Shown in pieces: positions 34,588-42,326 of a stretch of DNA of 64,000 nt. The notes under the pieces are model-generated. The model was not told the origin of the DNA. It did no database searches and was given only the letters and a program-made list of their open reading frames with translations. The DNA lies in assembly GCF_002332255.1 (NCBI RefSeq), contig NZ_NRGW01000001.1:124001-188000 (forward strand). The letters are read 5' to 3'. This stretch comes from Halomonas sp. JB37 (lineage in GTDB: Bacteria; Pseudomonadota; Gammaproteobacteria; Pseudomonadales; Halomonadaceae). Both the position numbers and the translations under genes were made by a program. Every line of letters starts with the position of its first letter. Positions within the stretch are counted from its first letter, which is position 1.

Positions 34588-35235
34588 ATGAAAAAAAGCA
34601 CATTAGCAAAATCAGTAGCGGCTTTATCCTTCCTATTTTTATACGGGTGTTCTTCCTCTTCTCTCACTGCACCCAGCGTCAGGTGGGTAGCGGATTTTCA
34701 AACCGATGAATTTACTGACGAATCAACGTGCCGCGTTACTGTCGGGTCAAAATATACATCTTCAAGCGTGTATACCTATACCGGTTCCTTATATCCGTTT
34801 GTTGAGAAAAAGGAAGGGGAAATAAGAATAGGTGTTATGAGTGGCGGCGGTGTAAAAATACCTGTCGGTGAAGTTCAGCTACGTATTGACCAAAATCCGG
34901 CCTGGACGATTTCGGTAGATGAAACACCAGCGGATCTTGTACCAAATGCTTCTGCCCAAGGATCTCTAGCTAGCATGTCTCAGCACCTTACACCGGAACA
35001 GCAGCAAGCTTTAGAGCAAACTTACAGTGCCACAATGGCGTATACGTCTAAATCGCTATCGCCCTATACCGCCACCACAGGGCAAAAGGCTGACGAAATT
35101 CTCAACCAAATGGTTGCGGGCCAAAAGTTAATCTATCGTTCAGTTGGTTTTAACCAACAAGGCTCCAACGTGGGCGAATACCTCTTAGATGAATCGTTTA
35201 CAGAATCTCTAAGGCAATGCGGCATACATATTTAA
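34588..35235 (+). CDS. Putative lipoprotein, unknown function (element cargo)
   Basis: A 215-residue protein with a type II signal peptide: basic N-terminus, hydrophobic core and lipobox LYGC with Cys at 21. A Ser-rich linker follows. The rest is not recognised; it looks mixed beta/alpha with two later Cys (near 48 and 211). The Ser at +2 suggests outer membrane sorting. The DNA is visibly AT-richer than the housekeeping genes, a sign of transfer. It is the only plus-strand gene of the element. Lipoproteins in phages and satellites sometimes act in superinfection exclusion; that is only a possibility here. Confidence 0.75.
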   Translation: MKKSTLAKSVAALSFLFLYGCSSSSLTAPSVRWVADFQTDEFTDESTCRVTVGSKYTSSSVYTYTGSLYPFVEKKEGEIRIGVMSGGGVKIPVGEVQLRIDQNPAWTISVDETPADLVPNASAQGSLASMSQHLTPEQQQALEQTYSATMAYTSKSLSPYTATTGQKADEILNQMVAGQKLIYRSVGFNQQGSNVGEYLLDESFTESLRQCGIHI

Positions 35236-35237
35236 TG

Positions 35238-35420
35238 CTATGGCTGTTTTAGGCAGCGGGCTAGCTCCCTTTCAATCGCGCGTCTAACGAACTCAGCCCG
35301 GTTCCGGTGGCCATGCTGGCGCCCTTGCTTCATCAGGCTGTCTATACTGGTCACGGTGTCAGCTTCTACCGAAACGATAAGACGAACGGGCTGGGTGAAG
35401 CGGCGAGGATTGTGGCTCAT
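35238..35420 (-). CDS. Ribbon-helix-helix (CopG/Arc-like) protein
   Basis: A 60-residue basic protein with the RHH pattern: a VRLIVSVEADTVTSIDSLMKQG strand-helix and an NRAEFVRRAIERELA second helix. Such proteins bind DNA as dimers, commonly as autorepressors or antitoxins. Strong AAGGAGG precedes the ATG. Its start overlaps the stop of the acidic small gene by 4 bases (ATGA), so the two are coupled. No toxin of a known family sits downstream. Confidence 0.75.
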   Translation of the reverse strand: MSHNPRRFTQPVRLIVSVEADTVTSIDSLMKQGRQHGHRNRAEFVRRAIERELARCLKQP

Positions 35421-35545
35421 GTTTCGGCCTCCTTTGCTGGCAGTGGCTCCACGTCAAACGGTGGCACGGTATCTAGGTCTATAGCCGGTGGTGTGAAGTC
35501 CAGCGGCGGCAAGGTTATGTCTAGCGGCTCGGGTGTGAAGTCCAT
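35417..35545 (-). CDS. 42-residue acidic proline-rich peptide, unknown
   Basis: A small gene with GGAG 8 bases before its ATG and a 4-base overlap with the RHH gene. The product begins MDFTPEPLDITLPP and contains a second related segment LDFTPPAIDLDTVPP, so it is an internal duplication; about a fifth is Asp/Glu and over a quarter Pro. No Lys/Arg except one Lys near the end. Function unknown. Small acidic proteins encoded before a DNA-binding regulator recall DNA mimics and anti-defence operons, but no specific match is claimed. Confidence 0.65.
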   Translation of the reverse strand: MDFTPEPLDITLPPLDFTPPAIDLDTVPPFDVEPLPAKEAET

Positions 35546-35597
35546 GACGTTGGCTCCTTTTTTATAGTCGGGAAATTCAGCTTTTGATAACTCTGGA

Positions 35598-35695
35598 TAG
35601 TCTGATTACCTAGATTCACCCTGTTTCGCTATAGGTATCTTTAACGAATCTTGGATGCCTATTTCATGGCGGTAGAAACCATACCCATCAGACTA
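35598..35695. repeat. Nested inverted repeats beside the primase/helicase gene
   Basis: Outer arms tagtctgat (35598-35606) and atcagacta (35687-35695) enclose inner arms ataggtatc (35631-35639) and gatgcctat (35654-35662, one mismatch). The structure sits between the replication protein gene and the acidic peptide gene. It may be a replication origin, regulator sites or a structured leader/terminator. Confidence 0.55.
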
Positions 35696-35724
35696 CCCAA
35701 AGCGATAATTTTAGATAACAGATG

Positions 35725-38526
35725 CTAGACGTTCTCAATTACCCAAGCGGCAACGTTGCTCCGGGCATTGCGCTTGCGTAAGCGCCTACCGTTGACCACA
35801 CGGTCAGCCCGGAACTTGAGCACGTTACCCACGGCGCGGGTGGTTAGCTGCTTTGCTGTCTTGAACTCCGTTATGGTTTCCGCCAATGCCTGCTCAACGT
35901 CAGGCAAGGCAAAGTCTCTTAGCTGGGGGTCGTGGTAGTTGTCGTGGATTTTCTTCACCTCCTTAGCAGTGAAAGGGTCACTACCAAAGACATCAGCCAG
36001 CGAGCACAGCAGCGCGTCTAACTGTTCCTGCTCAGGGTCAGCCGCTTGGGCAGCGTCTACCGCTTCCATCGGGTCGGTATACTCCCCCAGCAAGTCAAAA
36101 TGACGGGCTACCCATGCCACCGGCTGTCTTACCATCAAGTCCCATTCTTCAAAGCTCGCCATCTTCCCCGGTGCTGGCGCATCACCAGACGCCAGCCAGC
36201 CACGAATGACGGTCAGGGCATCGGCTACCATCCGTTGGCGGTGCTGTTGGCAATACGCCTCGGGATCCAGGTCGAATTGACGGGCAAAAGGTCTATCTGT
36301 TTCCGGGTCTATCCGGCACTTGAGAACGCGGCGCGGTAAATCCCCGGCCAACGTCAGGTTATTCCCGGTCAATAGCCACAGCGATTTATTAGGCACGTTG
36401 GCATGGCCGGTTCTGCCTAGTATGCGGTCGCTGTAATGCTGGGAAGTCAAAGCGCCAGCCAGCGCCGCGCTATCGAATACGCCAATAACGTTATCCCAGA
36501 TAACCGCACGGGTGCCAGTCATCAGTATGGTCATAATACGCTTACGGATTTCTTCATCATCGCGGGCATGGGTATGCGGCCATATCGTGGGCACCTCCCC
36601 CAGCGCCAGCACAGCCACGCACTTGGCCAGCAGGGTTTTACCGCTGCCTTGGGTGGGCGCATCAAAGCCAACGGCGGGCGCGGTGGGCAGAACAGGGCGT
36701 ATAGCGGCTGTCAGCAACGCAGCAAGCAAAACGCCCTTATCCACGGGGCCTACTAGCGGGAAGTCAGCAAACGGCAGCATCAGGCGTTCTAGCGCTGTTT
36801 CGACCTCCTCCCCGGATGGGTACATGGGCACCGGGTGGATTTCGTCGCCTTCTACCTCTAACAGCAGGCCGGTAGCTTCATCATAGCCGGGACGGTTCAG
36901 CAGCGAGCCATCAAGGCGCAAAGTAGGCGCGGTGATAATGGCATTCAGCGGCTTCAGCGCGCGGCGCTCACCAAGGGATAGCAGGGCCTTGGCTACGCTT
37001 ACCGGGGGATCTTCCAGAACTTCTACATGCCCATCATTTTTCAGCTTTTGCCAGCGCCAGAACTGGGTAGCACCACCAAGCCAGTGCTTCAGGGCGTGTT
37101 CATCCAGCGGGTAAACGCGGCCATCCGTTGCAGTCACCAGCGGCCCGCCAAAATCAAACACATCAGGGGCGCGTCGCATAATACCAAGCACCTGTTCCAC
37201 CGCTTCCACGGTACGCCCTTTGACCAGCTCCACGCGCGCGGGCGGCCTACTTAGCTTGTACGTTTTACCACCATGGGCAAACGAATACAGACGCGGGCGG
37301 GCACCCATCAAGTACAGCTTGCCCACCGTCTTACCGCCTTGGTAGTCCGGTTCGATGGGGTCAAGCGTCAGGCTGTTGTGATAGCGCTCAGGGTTATCCA
37401 GCACATCCCCAACGGTTAGCGCTTGCTGGCTGCCATTATCAGCCACCAGCATGATGGGGAAGTCCCCAGCCAATACCGCATGGCTCAGGGCACGGTTAAC
37501 GGTTTCCCGGCTCTGCTCTAGGGTTTCGGCGCTGGCCTCGCTGCCTGCCATTTCGCTGGCGCGGGTTTCGATATAGTCAGCCTGCACCATATCGGCTTCA
37601 GGCTTGGCAGCAAGCATGGCAGCCACGCGGTTCTTTTCAGCAGCGGCCAAGGTGGTGGGATCCGGGTCGGGGATTGCCACTTGGGTATCCAGTACAGCCA
37701 CCGCACCACCAACGGGCACCGGCTCGCCTCGCTGTTGCTCTAGCGGCGGGATACACTCAGCACCGGCGGCAAAGTCCAGCCGGTTGGCTTGGTAAACGCT
37801 GGCATCCAGCAGGGTGCGCTTCAACCGTTGGCCAGCAGCGCCCACCTCTACCCAAGCATGGCCAGCAGCCCAAAGGTAGGTTTGCAGCGCCTTACCGGCC
37901 CGTTCAATATCTCGGGCATCCAGCGCCAGCCAGTACAGCCTTTGACCACGCAGCCCGGTTAAATCATCGCCGGTTTCCGTGTTCATAATATGGCTAGACG
38001 ATGAAGGCCACCACAGCGCGCCAACGTCAGCCAAAGCGGGCACGGCTTCATGAAGGCAAGCCAGCAGGTCATCACGGGTAAGCGTTTTTTCACCATCGCC
38101 GGGGTCATAATCGGCCATCATGACACCAGCGCCAGCAGGCCATGAAAAATGCTCCTTACTGCGGGGGATAGGATCATCAGGGCGGCCCGCTTCCAGCCAG
38201 CGGCGTTTAGATACCAGCCCGGTATTCATACGCTCAGGGCGGCCATAGGCCAGCGCTTGGTTGGTCTTGAGCGATTGCAGCAAACGGGCAAAGGTCGCCA
38301 GACTATCCACGCTTTTAACGGCGGCGCTGCCTTGTGACATATCCCCGCCGGGATCCTTCACCAGCTCGCCATCAGCCAGCCGGTAGCACTTGGCCAGCCG
38401 TGCCGGTTTCGTTGACGTGATAATGGTCAGGGCGGCGGTAACGGTGCTATTCTTTTCGGGTGAAGTAATACCTTGAGCCTCGTCAGTGGTTGCAGCCACA
38501 GCGGGGCTATTTTCTGCGCTAGTCAT
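35725..38526 (-). CDS. Primase/helicase-like replication protein of the element
   Basis: A 933-residue protein. The N-terminal third has an AEP primase-like look: MMADYDPGD gives a D-x-D pair near 139-141 and a later GQRLYWLAL strand. The C-terminal third has Walker A APTQGSGKT (about 625-631), a Walker B-like VIWDN, a sensor LWLLTGNN and PRRVLKCRID with a candidate arginine finger, as in satellite and phage helicases. The ATG at 38526 has GGGAGG 7 bases upstream and overlaps the preceding gene by 8 bases. Inferred to drive autonomous replication of the excised element. Confidence 0.75.
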   Translation of the reverse strand: MTSAENSPAVAATTDEAQGITSPEKNSTVTAALTIITSTKPARLAKCYRLADGELVKDPGGDMSQGSAAVKSVDSLATFARLLQSLKTNQALAYGRPERMNTGLVSKRRWLEAGRPDDPIPRSKEHFSWPAGAGVMMADYDPGDGEKTLTRDDLLACLHEAVPALADVGALWWPSSSSHIMNTETGDDLTGLRGQRLYWLALDARDIERAGKALQTYLWAAGHAWVEVGAAGQRLKRTLLDASVYQANRLDFAAGAECIPPLEQQRGEPVPVGGAVAVLDTQVAIPDPDPTTLAAAEKNRVAAMLAAKPEADMVQADYIETRASEMAGSEASAETLEQSRETVNRALSHAVLAGDFPIMLVADNGSQQALTVGDVLDNPERYHNSLTLDPIEPDYQGGKTVGKLYLMGARPRLYSFAHGGKTYKLSRPPARVELVKGRTVEAVEQVLGIMRRAPDVFDFGGPLVTATDGRVYPLDEHALKHWLGGATQFWRWQKLKNDGHVEVLEDPPVSVAKALLSLGERRALKPLNAIITAPTLRLDGSLLNRPGYDEATGLLLEVEGDEIHPVPMYPSGEEVETALERLMLPFADFPLVGPVDKGVLLAALLTAAIRPVLPTAPAVGFDAPTQGSGKTLLAKCVAVLALGEVPTIWPHTHARDDEEIRKRIMTILMTGTRAVIWDNVIGVFDSAALAGALTSQHYSDRILGRTGHANVPNKSLWLLTGNNLTLAGDLPRRVLKCRIDPETDRPFARQFDLDPEAYCQQHRQRMVADALTVIRGWLASGDAPAPGKMASFEEWDLMVRQPVAWVARHFDLLGEYTDPMEAVDAAQAADPEQEQLDALLCSLADVFGSDPFTAKEVKKIHDNYHDPQLRDFALPDVEQALAETITEFKTAKQLTTRAVGNVLKFRADRVVNGRRLRKRNARSNVAAWVIENV

Positions 38527-38788
38527 CAAGGCACCCTCCCTGTTCAATCACAAACGCCATCAGCTTGGCGCGTTCCTCTCGGGTGGGCGTATAGCGGCCA
38601 TACCATGACGGTTCCCCGTCTTTTGTCGTGAACGGTACGCGGTCACAATCAAGGTCAATTTCCAGCTTGCGGCGCAACACTCCAATAAAGTGGGGGCCAT
38701 TGCTGGCTGGCGCTATCCGGTCAACCTGTTCACGGGTAACGGGGCCTTTAGCCAAGGCGGCGGCTAGTCGAATTAAGCGGCGGCTCAT
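38519..38788 (-). CDS. Small winged-helix-like protein of the element
   Basis: An 89-residue protein with an N-terminal helical RLAAALAKGPVTREQVDRIA segment suggestive of a helix-turn-helix, then a strand-rich middle (LEIDLDCDRVPFTTKDGEPSWYGRY). Probably DNA-binding; not recognised further. Starts ATG with GGGGAGG upstream and overlaps the AlpA gene by 4 bases and the primase/helicase gene by 8, so all three are translated in series. Confidence 0.7.
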   Translation of the reverse strand: MSRRLIRLAAALAKGPVTREQVDRIAPASNGPHFIGVLRRKLEIDLDCDRVPFTTKDGEPSWYGRYTPTREERAKLMAFVIEQGGCLDD

Positions 38789-38976
38789 GACACCACCTCC
38801 CCGCGCTGGGCTTCCCATGCTTCAAGGTCAGATAAGCGCCAGCGAGTACAGTTGGGGCCAAGGCGGTGGGGTTTCGGGAAGTCAGGACGTTCACGCGCCC
38901 AACGCCATACGGTAGGCACCGATACCGCTAGACGAGCGGCGGCTTGGCGAACGGTCAGGTAAGTGTAAGGGGTCAT
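38785..38976 (-). CDS. AlpA-family HTH regulator/excisionase-like protein
   Basis: A 63-residue MerR-like/AlpA protein: TVRQAAARLAVSVPTVWRWARERPDFPKPHRLGPNCTRWRLSDLEAWE follows the AlpA pattern of a helix-turn-helix with the PxPxxLGxxxxRW wing. Such proteins activate integrase or act as excisionase in P4-type satellites. AGAGG lies 9 bases before the ATG. First gene of the AlpA-wHTH-primase operon. Confidence 0.85.
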   Translation of the reverse strand: MTPYTYLTVRQAAARLAVSVPTVWRWARERPDFPKPHRLGPNCTRWRLSDLEAWEAQRGEVVS

Positions 38977-39088
38977 GGCATCAAACCTCTGAAGTTGACG
39001 CGGCTGCTACACCATCAGGCGGGCCGGTATTACCTGATGACGTGCGAACCGCGTTGAACCGGCTTAATGCAAAAGATACGGTGGCAAA

Positions 39089-39120
39089 GTGCGCCTAAAA
39101 ATACGCACCTTTTGGCGCAC
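39089..39120 (-). terminator. Hairpin at the end of the integrase operon
   Basis: GTGCGCC and GGCGCAC arms with an 18-base AT-rich loop lie directly at the stop of the 160-residue gene. It may stop integrase transcription before the AlpA operon. A CATCAGG/CCTGATG inverted repeat at 39013-39039 lies in the same gap and may be an AlpA-operon operator. Confidence 0.45.
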
Positions 39121-39602
39121 TATTTAGAAGGGGGGTTCTTGGCTATTTTTTCCATTTCCTCGATATTAAATAGAGCCTGCTCTCGCGCCTCTTCTTCAAC
39201 GTCTTGGCGGCCTGTGGTTAGCAAGCGCCTCACCGTGGTTTCAGACACATCAAATTTCTTGGCGGCTGCAATGATCCGCTGGCGTTCACTTTTCCCATTG
39301 TTCTTATTGTCAACAAACAGCGCCACATCAAACGGGATAGTATGGCTCGGGCGGCGGTTTTCAGCCTTCATGCCTAGCTCACGCAGCAGCACAGCACCTT
39401 GATTGTCCAGCGGCTTGGCGGCGGCCGTCTCGAAAGCATCAGCCAAGTAGTCGCCCAATATTGGCGGTAGTGGCTCGCGACGTCTTAAATACTCTGCAGC
39501 AATTTGCAGCGCATCTGCAGCCGTGCGGGCGGTTGTATGCGCCTTGCTTGTCGCCTCAAACGCGGCAACATCAAACGGGAAAATATCACTGTGGTTCCTC
39601 AT
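39120..39602 (-). CDS. Hypothetical protein with C-terminal HTH-like helix
   Basis: A 160-residue acidic/basic mixed protein. Residues about 105-135 (RIIAAAKKFDVSETTVRRLLTTGR) look like a homeodomain-like helix-turn-helix. The rest is helical and not recognised. Its ATG overlaps the integrase stop by 4 bases, so it is translated with the integrase and may adjust its activity or transcription. Confidence 0.65.
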   Translation of the reverse strand: MRNHSDIFPFDVAAFEATSKAHTTARTAADALQIAAEYLRRREPLPPILGDYLADAFETAAAKPLDNQGAVLLRELGMKAENRRPSHTIPFDVALFVDNKNNGKSERQRIIAAAKKFDVSETTVRRLLTTGRQDVEEEAREQALFNIEEMEKIAKNPPSK

Positions 39603-40894
39603 GCCCCAGCCTCCCTACAAATAGCAGTAACGCTGGCGCTGGCCTTGGCCGGTTCTGCGCAGTAGTCAGCCCATGCAGTCATCAGCTTGGTACGCTGGGG
39701 CAGCAATTCATCACGGGCATAGGCGGCGCGGGTGGCGTCGCTGTTGACGTGGGCAAGCGCCAACTCGCTCACTTCATCGGGATAGCTTGAACGGTTGCGC
39801 GCCCAATCCTTGAACGCACTGCGGAAACCATGGGGCACCACCGGGCGGCCATCGGTGGGATCCGTGTATTGTTCGCCGCCTTCCTTCTCTTTGGTGGCGT
39901 TCATCCGCTTCACGGTGGCCAATATGGTCACATCGCTAATTTTGCCACCACGCACCGCCGGGAATACCAACGGCTGCCCTTGCATACGGGGCAGCGCTTC
40001 CAGCAGGGTAACGGCGGCGGGTGATAGCGGTATCCGGTGGGGCTTGCCTGCCTTCATGCGGTCAGCCGGGATAGTCCATACCTTGGCGCTCAGGTCGATT
40101 TCATCCCAAGTGGCACCGCGTATCTCACCAGACCGGGCGGCGGTCAGAATGGCGAACTCCAGCGCCCTAGCGCCCATGCCTTCACGGGCGCGCAAGTCTT
40201 GCAGGAACTCGGGGACGCGCTGCCATGGCAACGCTGGGAAGTGTCGTTTGCCCTTGCCTGCCTTAGCAGGCTTCATCAGCACGGCATCAAGGTTGCCTTG
40301 CCACCGGGCGGGATTATTGCCATCGCGGTAGCCACGCACGGCAGCCCATGCCAATACGCCCTCAATACGCTGGCGAACGCGGGTTGCTGTTTCCATTTTG
40401 GTTTCCCATATAGGTTCCAGTGCTTTCAGGACGTGGGGCAATTCCACATCCCCCACCGGCACTTCCCCGATATGAATAAAGGCGTAGCGCTTTAGCGAGC
40501 CAATCCAGTCTTTCCGGTGCTTGGCGTTTCGGAACTCTTTTTCTTTGGTGGCGTGATACTGTTCAGCCGCTTCACGAAAGGTCAACCGTTTGGCTTGGGC
40601 GGCAATATGGGCGGCGCGGGCGGCTTGGCGCTCTACTACCGGGTCGATACCTTGCGCCAGCTTGTCACGTAGCTCTCGGGCTTTATGGCGGGCATCACCA
40701 AGGGGGACGGTTGGGAAACCTCCCAGACCAAAATCACGGCGGCGGTTCCCTACTCGGGCGCGCAAGATCCACGAACGCCCACCACCGCTAGACACTTTCA
40801 GCAGTAAACCGGCACAGCCACCCACCGCATGGGTTCCCGGCTCATCAATGCGTCGTACCTCAGACGCGCTTAACTCTTTGGCTACTTTTGGCAC
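39599..40894 (-). CDS. P4-type tyrosine recombinase (integrase)
   Basis: A 431-residue integrase that would recombine the element at the ssrA 3' end. It has an N-terminal arm-binding DUF4102-like domain (about 1-90, with GLLLKVSSGGGRSWILRAR), a core-binding domain (about 100-200) and a catalytic domain with Arg in TAARSGEIRGATW, HGFR (H-x-x-R) and the tyrosine in AAYARDEL. The GTG start has GGGAGG 7 bases upstream. It starts 163 bases from attR, a typical spacing. Confidence 0.93.
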   Translation of the reverse strand: MPKVAKELSASEVRRIDEPGTHAVGGCAGLLLKVSSGGGRSWILRARVGNRRRDFGLGGFPTVPLGDARHKARELRDKLAQGIDPVVERQAARAAHIAAQAKRLTFREAAEQYHATKEKEFRNAKHRKDWIGSLKRYAFIHIGEVPVGDVELPHVLKALEPIWETKMETATRVRQRIEGVLAWAAVRGYRDGNNPARWQGNLDAVLMKPAKAGKGKRHFPALPWQRVPEFLQDLRAREGMGARALEFAILTAARSGEIRGATWDEIDLSAKVWTIPADRMKAGKPHRIPLSPAAVTLLEALPRMQGQPLVFPAVRGGKISDVTILATVKRMNATKEKEGGEQYTDPTDGRPVVPHGFRSAFKDWARNRSSYPDEVSELALAHVNSDATRAAYARDELLPQRTKLMTAWADYCAEPAKASASVTAICREAGA

Positions 40895-41056
40895 GTTTCA
40901 GCCTCCCAACATCCATACCATCCACTATCCCCACCAAAAGAATAGCATAGGGTGATATTAGGCGATACAGGATAAGATAGGTAAAGCCAGTAAATACAAG
41001 GCTTTCAGTAGGTTATGGCTTCAGCATGGCATGGCGTGATACCGCTCACAGGGGGA

Positions 41057-41075
41057 CGCCGCCTCCACCAGACAC
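41057..41075 (+). repeat. attR: 19-bp direct repeat
   Basis: An exact copy of 33982-34000. Between it and the integrase start (40895-41056) there is no gene; that stretch should hold the integrase promoter and right arm sites, including gataaga/gatatta-like A/T-rich words. Confidence 0.9.
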
Positions 41076-41080
41076 TCCTT

Positions 41081-41110
41081 CGACAAAAGCACCCTCGGGT
41101 GCTTTTGTCG
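41081..41110 (+). terminator. Original chromosomal ssrA terminator
   Basis: A 14-bp perfect palindrome stem (CGACAAAAGCACCC with its complement, 2-base turn) 6 bases after attR. Without the element it would follow ssrA directly. The element's own hairpin at 34012-34034 replaces it. Confidence 0.75.
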
Positions 41111-41150
41111 TTTCTGGGAATCATCGTGCGCGATACTGATCAATCGCTTC

Positions 41151-41549
41151 TCAACGCGAGCAGCTTAGATCTCCTTCCTCGCAATTAGCGTATTCCTGCA
41201 GCCTCTCTGTACGCGCCGCGGTCACCTTTTCAAGGCATCCATTGCGCACCATAGGCTGGGCGCTACCGCCCTCAACGGCGCTGCTTTCAAATGTACACTC
41301 AGCGTCGCGGAACCCAATCCATGCCCGCTGCGCGGACCTCAGCTTTTCTAACGCGGGCGCATTACCTTTCATCTGGCTAACAAGCACCTGATAGGACTCA
41401 TTCAGCTCCGTATCGGCTGCTTCATAGGCCTGAGCCGAGCACTCGGTCATTTCCAGCTGAGTGGTAGGGCTCTCGCACCCTTCACTGGCCATCGTGAAAC
41501 CGCTTGCGATCAATAAGCCCATACCAAGAAAGAGTGGCGATAGACGCAT
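41151..41549 (-). CDS. LprI-like (DUF1311) secreted protein
   Basis: A 132-residue protein with a Sec signal peptide (cleavage near MASEG at 21-23) and the DUF1311 pattern: TQLEMTECSAQAYEAADTELNESYQVL, then LRSAQRAWIGFRDAEC, with four to six Cys likely in disulfides. The family includes lysozyme inhibitor LprI of mycobacteria; the role here is unknown. It is the first chromosomal gene right of the element. Confidence 0.85.
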   Translation of the reverse strand: MRLSPLFLGMGLLIASGFTMASEGCESPTTQLEMTECSAQAYEAADTELNESYQVLVSQMKGNAPALEKLRSAQRAWIGFRDAECTFESSAVEGGSAQPMVRNGCLEKVTAARTERLQEYANCEEGDLSCSR

Positions 41550-41690
41550 AGTGATACCCCATATGTCTGATCAAAATAAAATGGATACTAGCCACGCCAA
41601 GGCATCGACCTCAGCACTTTATCAATTCTAATCTTAGAGGAGCAGCCTTGCAGAATGGGAAAGAAATTATTGTTAGATACACACAAACGC

Positions 41691-41718
41691 ATCGGGCCCC
41701 ACCGAAGTGGGGCCCGAT
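41691..41718 (-). terminator. Hairpin after the cold-shock gene
   Basis: A 12-bp perfect GC-rich stem (ATCGGGCCCCAC) with a CGAA tetraloop about 50 bases after the cspA-like stop. T run weak; likely terminator and 3' stabiliser. Confidence 0.65.
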
Positions 41719-41768
41719 TATCGAATCTAGAAGATTCGAACACTTACATAATCACTAGCTAGCTAGGA

Positions 41769-41975
41769 TTAAGAAAGCAGCTTGATGTTTGAAGCTTGAA
41801 GGCCTTTCTGACCCTGGGTAACGTCAAAAGAAACGTTAGCACCTTCTGGAAGGGTTTTGAAGCCATCAGACTGAATTTCAGAAAAATGAGCAAAAACGTC
41901 GTCACTGCCGTCAGACGGAGCAATGAAACCAAAACCTTTAGAATCGTTGAACCACTTAACTGTGCCAGTTGCCAT
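41769..41975 (-). CDS. cspA: Cold-shock protein CspA family
   Basis: A 68-residue OB-fold RNA chaperone with both RNA-binding motifs, KGFGFI and VFAHF. AAAGGAT precedes the ATG. It follows a long leader that contains a TCGCAAATTGCGA inverted repeat, in line with leader-mediated control, though the cold-induced class is not certain: many Csp paralogues are not cold-induced. Confidence 0.95.
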   Translation of the reverse strand: MATGTVKWFNDSKGFGFIAPSDGSDDVFAHFSEIQSDGFKTLPEGANVSFDVTQGQKGLQASNIKLLS

Positions 41976-42326
41976 GTTATAAATCCTTTTCGCAATTTGC
42001 GAATTGTAAAAATCCTGGTATTACCCAGATAAATAGTGAGTAGAACAAGGAATACAATTACAGACTACCGAAAGAATTCGAATGTTTCTGGAACCATGCT
42101 GCTTGCTAACTTACTGCACATACCATGCCACGGATATCCAACTAGGTCAAAGCCTTTCACCTTTTTCTTTCTTACAAGAGCAGCAAAAAAGAGCAAAGAC
42201 ATAAAAATAGCCGTAATCTTGCCAGTGAGCTGGGCACTATTAATCCGATCGCCTAGCGCGCTTTACTGACCCGACAAACCCCGCGTCATTCGCGGTCGGG
42301 GAGGTACTCAGGAAGAGGTCTTGAAC
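41976..42326. other. Divergent intergenic region between cspA and CaCA gene
   Basis: About 350 bases without a supported gene. It should hold the csp leader and promoter on the left. On the right, CCGAC...CCGCG and CGCGG...CGGGG form an interrupted inverted repeat at about 42270-42301, 20 bases before the exchanger ribosome site. Confidence 0.5.

Larger units (their letters stand above)
34001..41075. mobile_element. ssrA-integrated genetic element, about 7.1 kb
   Basis: Bounded by the 19-bp repeat, with an integrase gene next to the right end. Genes from right to left on the minus strand: integrase, HTH-like protein, AlpA-type regulator, winged-helix-like protein, primase/helicase, acidic 42-residue peptide, RHH protein; a plus-strand lipoprotein sits near the left end. 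No capsid, terminase, tail or conjugation genes are seen, so it resembles a phage satellite or defective integrative element. Both ends carry a hairpin terminator, so ssrA ends normally with or without it. Confidence 0.88.

Noticed and set aside
35238..35420. RHH gene as half of a classical toxin-antitoxin system
   Set aside because: The neighbour is a small acidic peptide with no resemblance to RelE, Fic, PIN or other known toxin families, so no TA call was made.
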